Under the pieces are notes generated by a model. The model was not told the DNA's origin. It saw only the letters and a list, made by a program, of their open reading frames with translations, and did no database searches. Source: Candidatus Zixiibacteriota bacterium (lineage in GTDB: Bacteria; Zixibacteria; MSB-5A5; SM1-73). From it: a DNA stretch of 7,326 nucleotides. The stretch is taken from NCBI GenBank assembly GCA_029933635.1, contig JAOZNS010000131.1:1-7326 (forward strand). The letters run 5' to 3'. The position numbers were made by a program, and so were the translations under genes. Positions 1 to 6,314 of this stretch are shown piece after piece; within the stretch, counting starts at the first letter, position 1, and every line of letters starts with the position of its first letter.

Positions 1-54
1 TTCTCTAACCTTCAATTAACAAGTAGTTGGGATATCCAATGGAGGATAAGTTTG

Positions 55-84
55 TTTTCACCCTCGTTTTTTATAAATCATAAT
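55..84 (+). promoter_or_regulatory. Possible weak sigma-70-type promoter upstream of the PPC-domain gene
   Basis: A -35-like TTTTCA (55-60, 4 of 6 matches to TTGACA) is followed after 18 bases by CATAAT (79-84, 5 of 6 matches to TATAAT), in an AT-rich stretch just before the ribosome binding site of the 104-523 gene. The initiation point would fall very near the Shine-Dalgarno, leaving almost no 5' leader, which counts against it. The call rests on consensus resemblance only. Confidence 0.22.
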
Positions 85-103
85 ACCATAAAGGAGAAAG
101 AAG

Positions 104-523
104 ATGCAAGTAAGAAGGATTCAAAATGGTTTTCTGCTTAGATTGATGAAGGGGGAGGAGGTGATAAGCTCCCTATCCTCCTTTGTGGAGGCGCAAAAGC
201 TCTCCGGAGGCTTCGTATTTGGGTTGGGTGCCTTCAAGGATGCAACCTTAGGGTATTTTGACTCGGCTAAAAAAGAATATGTGAAGAATTTCTTTGAGGA
301 GGATCTGGAGTTCGGTAGCCTCACCGGTTCCATATCCTACAGCGAAGGGAAACCATTTATTCATGCTCATGTGGTGGCGGCGGGACCAGATGCCAAAGCT
401 TTCTTTGGTCATCTTTTCTCTGCCACCATCTCAGCCACTGGAGAGTTTTTCATCATTCCCTCAGATAGCAAGATCGAAAGAAAGCTCGATCCTGAGACCG
501 GACTGAATTTGTTGGACCTCTAA
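104..523 (+). CDS. PPC/DUF296 domain protein (plants and prokaryotes conserved domain), stand-alone
   Basis: This 139-residue protein is a single PPC (DUF296) domain. Family signs are the glycine-rich GGFVFGLGAFKDATLGYFD segment (residues 35-53), the central EFGSLTGSIS turn (69-78), and the core HAHVVAAG...GHLFSATISATGE (87-113). The length fits the prokaryotic single-domain form, which lacks the AT-hooks of plant AHL proteins. In plants the domain mediates trimerisation and protein contacts; the bacterial role is not established. H87, H89 and H103 are the histidine cluster typical of bacterial members and could bind a metal (inference). The start is supported by AAGGAG at 91-96, 7 bases before the ATG. 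There is no signal peptide or membrane segment, so it is probably cytoplasmic. It is separated from the next gene by 138 bases and may be its own transcription unit. Confidence 0.88.
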   Translation: MQVRRIQNGFLLRLMKGEEVISSLSSFVEAQKLSGGFVFGLGAFKDATLGYFDSAKKEYVKNFFEEDLEFGSLTGSISYSEGKPFIHAHVVAAGPDAKAFFGHLFSATISATGEFFIIPSDSKIERKLDPETGLNLLDL

Positions 524-572
524 AAAGAAAACCATTGCCATTTTTCTAAAAGCCTTTAATATTGAAGTTATT

Positions 573-600
573 CTGAAATTTGCGGTAACCGGTTTATATA
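573..600 (+). promoter_or_regulatory. Possible promoter for the 662-6190 gene train
   Basis: In the gap 524-661, CTGAAA (573-578) and TATATA (595-600) are 16 bases apart, each matching 4 of 6 consensus bases. Initiation near 607 would leave a leader of about 55 bases containing AGAGGATAATAATAG. A promoter is expected here because all later genes up to 6190 are overlapping or nearly so. The exact boxes are weakly supported. The rest of the gap shows no RNA gene or convincing terminator. Confidence 0.22.
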
Positions 601-661
601 TGAACGGACAAAGACAAAGAGGATAATAATAGCTTATTTAAATCCTTTGAAGATTAGATAA

Positions 662-1444
662 ATGCGCAATCCAATAATTACACTTACCACCGATTTTAAG
701 ACCAAAGATGGATATGTTGGAGCGATCAAGGGGGTGATCAAAAGGATCAATCCGAAGGTGGAGGTGGTGGACGTCAGCCACCAGATAGAGGCGTTCGACG
801 TCTTGGGCGCAGCCTTTGCCCTCAATAACTTTTATAGATATTTTCCCAGAGGGACCATACACTTGGTGGTGGTCGATCCAGGAGTGGGAAGCCCGCGTGA
901 ACCACTTTTGATAAAATCGGAAGATTTTTTCTTCGTCGGTCCTGATAACGGGATATGGAGCTTCGTTTATCAGAACGAAAGGATAACAGAAATAATAGCT
1001 CTTACCAATAAAAAATATTTTTTAGCAGAGCCATCCAGCACTTTTCATGCCAGGGATATCTTTGCTCCGGTGGCGGCATATCTCTCTTTGGGGATAAAGG
1101 TAGGTGAATTTGGTAACCCGGCAAAGGAATGTTTTAAGTTAATTATTCCAGAGCCGGAGTTAAAAAGGAAAGTTCTTTTAGGCCAGGTCATCCATATAGA
1201 TCACTTCGGGAACCTGATTACCAATATAGGCGCTGAGCTTTTGAAAAACAACCAGATCGCCGGGATGATGGTTGGAACAAAGTGGATCAAACGAATGGTT
1301 CGATCATACTTTGAGATTCCAGAAAATCAACTGGGCGTTCTGGTGGGAAGTTCTGGATTCTTGGAGATCGCGGTAAATCAAGGGAGTGCTCAGAAGGTTT
1401 TGAAATCAAGGATCGGCACAAAGGTAAAAATCTCCTTTAAATGA
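662..1444 (+). CDS. S-adenosyl-L-methionine hydroxide adenosyltransferase (DUF62 / SAM hydrolase family)
   Basis: The protein (260 residues) belongs to the DUF62 family, related to fluorinase and chlorinase. Characterised members use a water-derived hydroxide to cleave SAM into adenosine and methionine. Family motifs are ITLTTDF (6-12), VVVDPGVGS (69-77), VGPDNGIW (92-99), STFHARDIFAPVAAY (126-140) and GQVIHIDHFGNLITNIG (about 174-190). D72, R79 and H129 fit the Asp-Arg-His triad of hydroxide adenosyltransferases; D72 and R79 have the same 7-residue spacing as in the archaeal enzyme PH0463. The long extra loop typical of fluorinase is absent, so a halogenase is unlikely. The ATG is the first possible start because an in-frame TAA lies immediately before it; the Shine-Dalgarno is poor. 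Length is normal. It is predicted cytoplasmic. The stop overlaps the start of the dCMP deaminase gene by 4 bases (ATGA), suggesting translational coupling. Physiological purpose (SAM turnover or adenosine supply) is unsettled in the family. Confidence 0.93.
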   Translation: MRNPIITLTTDFKTKDGYVGAIKGVIKRINPKVEVVDVSHQIEAFDVLGAAFALNNFYRYFPRGTIHLVVVDPGVGSPREPLLIKSEDFFFVGPDNGIWSFVYQNERITEIIALTNKKYFLAEPSSTFHARDIFAPVAAYLSLGIKVGEFGNPAKECFKLIIPEPELKRKVLLGQVIHIDHFGNLITNIGAELLKNNQIAGMMVGTKWIKRMVRSYFEIPENQLGVLVGSSGFLEIAVNQGSAQKVLKSRIGTKVKISFK

Positions 1445-1995
1445 AATCAAAACCTGCGACTTTTCGAAAAGGAAGGACCGAAATTAAAAGAAGCTCAACT
1501 TCTCCAGCGAAGGTTCGTCCCAGTTGGGATGAATATTTCATGCATATCGCCGAGCTAGCAGCCACTCGTTCAACCTGCCTGAGAAGACAGGTGGGAGCGG
1601 TGATAGTCAAAGATAAAAAAATTTTGGCAACCGGTTATAATGGTGCTCCATCTGGACTTAAACATTGCCTGGACATTGGTTGTTTAAGGGAGAAGCTGAA
1701 GATCCCATCGGGAGAAAGGCACGAGCTATGTCGAGCAACCCATGCAGAGCAAAATGCCATCGTACAAGCGGCTTTGTTTGGAGTAAGCATCAAAGACAGC
1801 ACCATGTATTCCACCACCCAGCCATGTATCCTGTGCAGCAAGCTGATCATAAACGCGGGGATCAAAAAGATCGTGATCAAGGACAGCTATCCTGATCCGA
1901 TGTCTAAACAAATGTTGAAGGAGGCGAACGTTAAAATACAAATTTATAAAGCTAAGACCTGTCAGAATTGGAGGAAAGGTAAGAAACGACGATGA
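1441..1995 (+). CDS. Deoxycytidylate (dCMP) deaminase, ComEB-like
   Basis: This zinc-dependent enzyme deaminates dCMP to dUMP, the thymidylate synthase substrate. The cytidine/deoxycytidylate deaminase fold spans about residues 29-170 of 184. H101 and E103 in the HAEQNA motif and C129/C132 in PCILC form the catalytic zinc site. The segment from C76 to C97, with GERHELC just before the active site, is typical of dCMP deaminases of the ComEB type and carries Cys/His residues that could hold the second zinc. TGYNGAPSG (64-72) is the substrate-loop signature. Residues 1-28 are a basic extension (many K, R, S) beyond the family core. No ATG, GTG or TTG lies in frame between 1441 and M34, and the core begins at W29, so 1441 is the only sensible start. 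It overlaps the SAM hydrolase and nrdR genes by 4 bases each. Pairing with nrdR is common in bacteria and fits deoxynucleotide metabolism. Confidence 0.95.
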   Translation: MKSKPATFRKGRTEIKRSSTSPAKVRPSWDEYFMHIAELAATRSTCLRRQVGAVIVKDKKILATGYNGAPSGLKHCLDIGCLREKLKIPSGERHELCRATHAEQNAIVQAALFGVSIKDSTMYSTTQPCILCSKLIINAGIKKIVIKDSYPDPMSKQMLKEANVKIQIYKAKTCQNWRKGKKRR

Positions 1996-2441
1996 GATGC
2001 CCCTTTTGTGGACACCAGAAGGATAGGGTGGTGGATTCACGCACCTCGCAGAACGGAAGATCGGTGAGGAGAAGAAGGGAGTGCGAGTCTTGCAAAAAAC
2101 GCTTCACCACCTACGAGTATGTGGAGGATGTCTCCCTGACCATCATCAAAAATGATGGAAGAAGGGAGCCCTTCGATCGACAGAAGCTACAGAGGGGAAT
2201 AGAGCTGGCTTGTAATAAGCGTCCTATAAGCTCCAAGAAGATTACCTCCATCGTGGATGAGATAGAGGAGAAACTGCAGACCCTATCTAAGATGGAGATC
2301 ACCAGCAAGGAGGTTGGAGAAGAGGTGATGAGAAGACTGAAAGAGCTGGATGAAGTGGCATATGTGAGATTCGCCTCGGTATATCACAAGTTTAAAGATA
2401 TAAATGAATTTATGGATGAGCTAAAAGGACTTTTGAAGTGA
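1992..2441 (+). CDS. nrdR: Transcriptional repressor NrdR
   Basis: NrdR represses ribonucleotide reductase genes, sensing ATP/dATP through an ATP-cone. The 149-residue length is typical. An N-terminal zinc ribbon has C3/C6 (MRCPFCG) and C31/C34 (CESCKKRFTTYE), with the basic NGRSVRRRRE stretch (21-30) between them, which belongs to the DNA-binding part. The ATP-cone runs from about 49 to 139 and includes IIKNDGRREPFDRQKLQRGI (51-70) and EVAYVRFASVYHKFKD (121-136), both strongly conserved in the family. The start overlaps the deaminase stop as ATGA, and GGAGGAAAGG (about 1970-1979) upstream can serve as ribosome binding site. No ribonucleotide reductase gene is in the window, so its targets lie elsewhere. 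I see no convincing NrdR-box pair here. It is soluble and cytoplasmic. Confidence 0.97.
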   Translation: MRCPFCGHQKDRVVDSRTSQNGRSVRRRRECESCKKRFTTYEYVEDVSLTIIKNDGRREPFDRQKLQRGIELACNKRPISSKKITSIVDEIEEKLQTLSKMEITSKEVGEEVMRRLKELDEVAYVRFASVYHKFKDINEFMDELKGLLK

Positions 2442-3259
2442 GTTTGGTAACATCTCCCTTTACTCACACCTCATTTTCATGGAGGGAGAAAGAAAGTGAC
2501 AAGGTAGATCAGAGAGAAAAAATGAGCCAAGAAGAAAAAGAGATGGGATTTTTAGATCATCTGGAAGAATTACGTGGAAGAATAATTAAATCCCTTTTTT
2601 CCATCATCCTTTTTTCCATCGGGGCTTATTTTTTTTCAGAGAAACTGATAGATTTCGTCACTGGTCCCATATCAGAAGTTTATTTTATGGCGCCCACCGA
2701 GGCTTTCTCCACCCGCATAAAGATCTCTCTGATCGCCGGGGTAATCATCAGCGTTCCGGTGATATTTTATCACGCATGGAAATTTATAGTTCCGGGGCTT
2801 TTCGAAAGGGAGATAAAGCTTTTAGTTCCGGCTGTGCTTTCCTCCACCGTCTTCTTCTTGATAGGAGCGATCTTCTGCTTTCTGTTTGTGTTGCCCTTGA
2901 GCATGAAGTTCCTTTTAGGCTTTGGTACCGAAAAGCTAAAGCCCATGATCAAAATCAAAGATTACATCAGCTTTGTTAGCTATATGGTCTTGGCGTTCGG
3001 TTCTGTTTTTGAACTTCCGGTCATATCTTATTTTCTGGGAAAGGTTGGAATAATAACTCCAAGGACTCTGATAAAGGGTCGGAGATATGCCATCACGGCT
3101 ATTTTGGTGTTGGCCGCGGTGATCACGCCACCGGATGTGTTTTCTCAAATGATGCTGGCTGGCCCTTTGTATTTTCTGTATGAGGTCAGCATCTTGGTAT
3201 TGAAGATCATCGATAGAAAGAAGCGCATTTCTGAGAGAAAGCATAAGGGAGAAAAATGA
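2438..3259 (+). CDS. tatC: Sec-independent (twin-arginine) protein translocase subunit TatC
   Basis: TatC is the multi-spanning receptor that recognises twin-arginine signal peptides and, with TatA/TatB-type proteins, exports folded proteins. Conserved features are FLDHLEELRGRI (38-49) at the cytoplasmic N-terminus, VPGLFEREIK (118-127) with E125 at the position of E. coli E103, FELPV (191-195) with the membrane Glu, and ITPPDVFSQMMLAGPLY (229-245) near the C-terminus. Six hydrophobic segments are visible at about 51-66, 96-118, 129-155, 175-200, 217-231 and 238-256. The start is ambiguous. GTG at 2438 gives 273 residues, has AAGGA 8 bases upstream and repeats the 4-base overlap of its neighbours. 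ATG at 2522 gives 245 residues, closer to where family members begin, but has only a weak AGAGA. The extra 28 residues are polar and unlike TatC. No tatA or tatB is in the window. Confidence 0.95.
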   Translation: MSLVTSPFTHTSFSWREKESDKVDQREKMSQEEKEMGFLDHLEELRGRIIKSLFSIILFSIGAYFFSEKLIDFVTGPISEVYFMAPTEAFSTRIKISLIAGVIISVPVIFYHAWKFIVPGLFEREIKLLVPAVLSSTVFFLIGAIFCFLFVLPLSMKFLLGFGTEKLKPMIKIKDYISFVSYMVLAFGSVFELPVISYFLGKVGIITPRTLIKGRRYAITAILVLAAVITPPDVFSQMMLAGPLYFLYEVSILVLKIIDRKKRISERKHKGEK

Positions 3260-5220
3260 GAAATCTTTTTTGTATGGCTCTTATCATATCTATCCTGGCT
3301 ATCCTAACACCTTCGTCTTGGTCCCAAAACTTTTCCGAGTCGCTTTCAATCCCGGGCGCCGATTTGAACCAGACTTTGGCTGATGCCTTAAGATGTATAA
3401 AGATGACCCCTCAGGATCTGAGATTCAGAAACGACTACGTTGACCTCGATTCTTTCAGGCTGGAGTTAATTGATCAATTAATGCAACAGCCCTTGGATCT
3501 CTCTTCATTTAACTCCCAATTAAGATCAGACTGGTCGAGAGCAACCCCCAAAGTAAGAAGGCGCTTTTTGCCTTTTGTGTGGAGCGAATATCTTAAGAGA
3601 AGAAATGAACTGCCTCCGATTAAGGAAAATAAGTTTGTCTGTCCCATGTTGGACCCGAAAATCAAGAAGATCATAACGGAATTTAGCAATTCGATAAAGA
3701 GGCTTCCTCTACCATTGGCGAGTTGCCTGGCTTATCTCCACAGTGGCTTAAGACTTTCCCGCTCTGAGACTCGAGAAGCATTTGCCCAACTTACTGAAAA
3801 GGAACGGGTGTATCTAAAAGATAACTTTCCTCTGCTTTTGTTGGAAGATGTAAATGACGAATTCAAGAGTCCGGAAGAGATCGAGCAACAAGCAGACCAC
3901 GAAGAAAAACTGGCAAAGGAGATGACTCCTTATCTTTATAAGATAGACTTAAGAAGGATAATATTAGCTGCATATCCAGTGGTCTTCGCTATTGACGCTG
4001 GCGCTCCTCTTGTGGGCGAATATTTAAGAAGTGCCCCGCAGATAAAGCCTCTGGTAAAAAGCAAAGAGGAAAAAAAGAATGATTTGATCTTTAGGGGGAG
4101 GACATCGGAGGGGGAGATAATAATTGGGGGACTAGGATCGTCTTTATACACCGGCTCACCAGCGGTCATAATTGATCTGGGTGGAGATGATGAATATCGC
4201 ATCTCCTCAAACCGGGAGGACGATCTGATTGCCACCGTCATCATCGATATGGAAGGGAACGACATTTATTATTCCGAAAATGATTATGTTTATGGTTCCG
4301 GCTTTTTCGGGACCGGGATCCTGGTCGATCTTTCAGGAGATGACACTTATCTGACAAAGAATTTTTCATTGGGTTCCGGTCTTTTTGGTGTAGGCATACT
4401 TATAGATGAAGAGGGAGATGACAAATATTTTGGCGATACCTTCACCATGGGTGCGGGAAGCTTCGGTATGGGTTTTCTTGTGGATATGAAGGGAAGCGAT
4501 CAATACTGTGGCGCACTTTTTGCTCAAGGCCTTGGATTCGTCTCTGGAATGGGCGCTTTAATCGATTCCTCAGGAAATGACAACTATTTCGCCGGGGGCA
4601 GATACAAAGACATCTTGCGATATAAGGATCACTATATCAGCCTGTCGCAGGGGTTCGCCTACGGATTGAGACCGATGATGTCCGGCGGAATTGGAATCCT
4701 TTTTGATTTTAGTGGCAATGATGTTTATACCTCAGATATATTCGGTCAGGGGTCCAGCTATTGGTGGAGCTTGGGAACTTTGATGGATCTGGAGGGCAAC
4801 GATAAATATCTGTCTTTCCAATATGCACAGGGAGCAGGAACCCATCTAACTTTGGGAATTCTTGAAGATGGAAGGGGAAATGATGTTTACATCTCCCATG
4901 GTGTTTCCCAGGGTTGCGGACATGATCTGGCATTAGGTTTGTTACACGATAGGTCGGGCAACGATACCTACCTCACATATGATCTCTCTCAGGGAGCTGG
5001 AAGTGCTAACGGATTTGGAATATTGATAGATGAAGGTGGCGATGATGGTTACTATGTGGGCAAAAACGCCAACACCCAGGGTTATGGCAACCCCAGGAGA
5101 GATTATGGTTCCGTAGGAATTCTTTTAGATCTGGCAGGAAAGGATCGTTACAATGGAAACGGAAAAGATAGCACCTGGTGGATTACTCCATCTAAATGGG
5201 GTGTAGGAATAGACAAGTAA
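3256..5220 (+). CDS. Secreted repeat protein of unknown function with twelve D-x-x-G-[ND]-D-x-Y solenoid units
   Basis: I do not recognise this 654-residue protein as a named family. It starts with a Sec signal peptide (MRNLFC, hydrophobic core about 7-19, likely cleavage after SWS at 21-23, leaving N-terminal Gln), with no twin-arginine and no lipobox. Residues 24 to about 285 are a mixed, mostly helical-looking region rich in charged residues (for example SPEEIEQQADHEEKLAKEM, 205-223), with no motif I can assign. From about 288 to the end it changes to Gly-, Asp- and Tyr-rich repeats. Twelve motifs begin at D307, 331, 358, 384, 410, 437, 484, 511, 538, 565, 592 and 625. The chain ends in WGVGIDK, which resembles the start of another unit and may be a cap. 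A beta-solenoid, perhaps binding calcium through the aspartates, is inference. The start has AAGGGA 5 bases upstream and overlaps the tatC stop by 4 bases. Exported to periplasm or cell surface is likely. Confidence 0.85.
   Translation: MRNLFCMALIISILAILTPSSWSQNFSESLSIPGADLNQTLADALRCIKMTPQDLRFRNDYVDLDSFRLELIDQLMQQPLDLSSFNSQLRSDWSRATPKVRRRFLPFVWSEYLKRRNELPPIKENKFVCPMLDPKIKKIITEFSNSIKRLPLPLASCLAYLHSGLRLSRSETREAFAQLTEKERVYLKDNFPLLLLEDVNDEFKSPEEIEQQADHEEKLAKEMTPYLYKIDLRRIILAAYPVVFAIDAGAPLVGEYLRSAPQIKPLVKSKEEKKNDLIFRGRTSEGEIIIGGLGSSLYTGSPAVIIDLGGDDEYRISSNREDDLIATVIIDMEGNDIYYSENDYVYGSGFFGTGILVDLSGDDTYLTKNFSLGSGLFGVGILIDEEGDDKYFGDTFTMGAGSFGMGFLVDMKGSDQYCGALFAQGLGFVSGMGALIDSSGNDNYFAGGRYKDILRYKDHYISLSQGFAYGLRPMMSGGIGILFDFSGNDVYTSDIFGQGSSYWWSLGTLMDLEGNDKYLSFQYAQGAGTHLTLGILEDGRGNDVYISHGVSQGCGHDLALGLLHDRSGNDTYLTYDLSQGAGSANGFGILIDEGGDDGYYVGKNANTQGYGNPRRDYGSVGILLDLAGKDRYNGNGKDSTWWITPSKWGVGIDK
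4174..5151 (+). repeat. Protein-level tandem repeat array, twelve units of about 26-27 residues
   Basis: This is a coding repeat inside the 3256-5220 gene. Every unit keeps D1, G4, D6 and Y8 of D-x-x-G-[NDSK]-D-x-Y without exception. Between motifs lies a Gly-rich stretch ending in G-x-[LIF]-x-x-D. Spacings between successive first aspartates are 24, 27, 26, 26, 27, 47, 27, 27, 27, 27 and 33 residues. Units 5-11 carry a Q-G step 12-15 residues before or after the motif (AQGLG, SQGFA, GQGSS, AQGAG, SQGCG, SQGAG, TQGYG), whereas units 2-4 have GSG or GAG instead, so there seem to be two subtypes. The units differ in nucleotide sequence, so this is an old, selected array and not a recent DNA duplication. 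Confidence 0.93.
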
Positions 5221-5236
5221 AGAAGTTCCTTTTCTT

Positions 5237-5242
5237 GAGGAG
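5237..5242 (+). promoter_or_regulatory. Shine-Dalgarno GAGGAG deciding the TTG start at 5252
   Basis: GAGGAG lies 9 bases before TTG 5252 and supports that codon as the start of the HEAT-repeat gene. No in-frame ATG exists before the signal peptide core. The next in-frame TTG (5267) has no well-placed site. Confidence 0.7.
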
Positions 5243-5251
5243 ACGAAGACC

Positions 5252-6190
5252 TTGAGAACGCAGAGGTTGAAATTATTAGCCATCTGTTTTGTCCTCTTAT
5301 TTTTTGGAACAGGCGGATTCTGTCAAGAGCTGAAGCAAGAGGATCAGTTAAAGAAAAAGGTGGATAGTCTATTTATACTGGCATGTGGAGGATTGGAAAA
5401 GTATCGAGATAAGCAACAGTCGGCGGAGAGCACGCTGGTGCAGATGGGAGAGAAAGCGATTTTGTGTCTTCTGGAAAAATTAAACACCCAGAGTGCCAGG
5501 GAGAGGTGGACCTTGATTCGCATCTTTGGAAAGATCGGAGACCCGGCAGTTCTGCCTGTAATAGGAAAGCTGGATAGCGACAACAAGGATGTAGTAAAGC
5601 TCTCCATCCGAATCTTGGGTGAAATAAAAGACAACCGGGCGGTAAAACCACTGGTTAGACTTTTGAATAGAAATGACTATAACATCAGAAGTCTTGTCTG
5701 TGAGTCGCTGGGAAGGATCGCCGATACTACTGCATTTAAGGAGGTGAGTTCATGTATGGAGGACTCGGTGGAGGTGGTCAGAAAGAGTGCGGCGGTTGCC
5801 TTGGGAAGGATGAAGGATGAAAGGGCAATTCCTTATCTTATTCGAGGCTTGTCTGATCCCCATTTCAGTGTTCGCATGAGCTCAGCAAATTCCTTGGTTC
5901 AGATGGGCAACTCAACGGTCGAACCTTTACTTTTCCTTTTGGACCATTCCACAGGGACGAGCCTATATCTGGCTATCGAATCCTTAGGTAAGTTAAAAGC
6001 CCCAAAAGCCTTACCCCTCCTTTTAGAAAAATTGAAGGAGGAAGACTGGGCCGTAAGAGCCTTTACGGTGCAGGCTCTGTGTGATATCGACGATCAGAGG
6101 GGAATTCAGGCTATCAAAAAGATGAAGAAGGAGGCAACACACCCATTTGTCTTAAACAAGATAAAGCAATGTTTGGAAAAGATGAGGTGA
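5252..6190 (+). CDS. Secreted HEAT-repeat (PBS-lyase-like HEAT) protein of unknown partner
   Basis: The 312-residue protein begins with a Sec signal peptide: basic MRTQRLK, hydrophobic core 8-18, then GTGGFCQ, with probable cleavage near C24/Q25. The residue before C24 is Phe, so this is not a canonical lipobox. From about residue 57 onward there are roughly eight helix-pair HEAT units of about 30 residues (approximate starts 57, 83, 113, 143, 173, 204, 235, 265). Signatures include DNRAVKPLVRLL (127-138), DERAIPYLIRGL (189-200), and recurring VR.SA...LG.(I/M)KD patterns. Such alpha-solenoids are protein-binding scaffolds; the partner cannot be read from sequence. No catalytic motif is visible, and a phycobilin lyase role is not implied. 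TTG is the start. It follows the secreted repeat protein after 31 bases with no terminator, so the two are probably co-transcribed and may act together outside the cytoplasm. Confidence 0.87.
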   Translation: MRTQRLKLLAICFVLLFFGTGGFCQELKQEDQLKKKVDSLFILACGGLEKYRDKQQSAESTLVQMGEKAILCLLEKLNTQSARERWTLIRIFGKIGDPAVLPVIGKLDSDNKDVVKLSIRILGEIKDNRAVKPLVRLLNRNDYNIRSLVCESLGRIADTTAFKEVSSCMEDSVEVVRKSAAVALGRMKDERAIPYLIRGLSDPHFSVRMSSANSLVQMGNSTVEPLLFLLDHSTGTSLYLAIESLGKLKAPKALPLLLEKLKEEDWAVRAFTVQALCDIDDQRGIQAIKKMKKEATHPFVLNKIKQCLEKMR

Positions 6191-6314
6191 AAACATTGCG
6201 TTGGGACAAAGGTTTTAATCCCTACCTCAATTTGATATTTGGTTCAATCTGCATAGGCTAAAGTTCATCTGAGTCAAATGACCGTAGACTACCAAATCGC
6301 ATAAAAAGTAAACC

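Noticed and set aside
526..547. Rho-independent terminator after the PPC gene
   Set aside because: AGAAAA and TTTTCT can pair around a 10-base loop, but the stem has one G:C pair and no following T run.
662..1444. Fluorinase or chlorinase
   Set aside because: The characteristic long fluorinase loop is absent, and the Asp-Arg-His residues of the hydroxide adenosyltransferases are present.
1726..2040. Open frame of 104 codons on the minus strand
   Set aside because: It lies antisense to the dCMP deaminase and nrdR genes, whose motifs are unmistakable, and its translation shows no family features.
3936..4265. Open frame of 109 codons on the minus strand
   Set aside because: It is antisense to the secreted repeat protein, and its Ser- and Pro-rich translation mirrors the Asp/Gly codons of the opposite strand.
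4174..5151. RTX-type calcium beta-roll
   Set aside because: RTX repeats are 9 residues (GGxGxDxUx in tandem). Here there is one D-x-x-G-N-D-x-Y per 26-27 residues and no nonapeptide series.
3256..5325. The two secreted proteins as Tat substrates because tatC is adjacent
   Set aside because: Neither signal peptide has a twin-arginine motif; both look like ordinary Sec signals.
5312..5326. Lipoprotein signal at C24 of the HEAT protein
   Set aside because: The residues before the cysteine are GGF; Phe at -1 does not fit a lipobox.
5344..5651. Two minus-strand open frames over the HEAT-repeat gene
   Set aside because: They overlap each other and a clear signal-peptide plus HEAT coding frame.
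6191..6314. Promoter TTGATA (6232-6237) or terminator between the HEAT and glycosylase genes
   Set aside because: No acceptable -10 box lies 16-18 bases downstream, and the AAAAC/GTTTT pairing at 6190-6215 is too weak and too widely separated.
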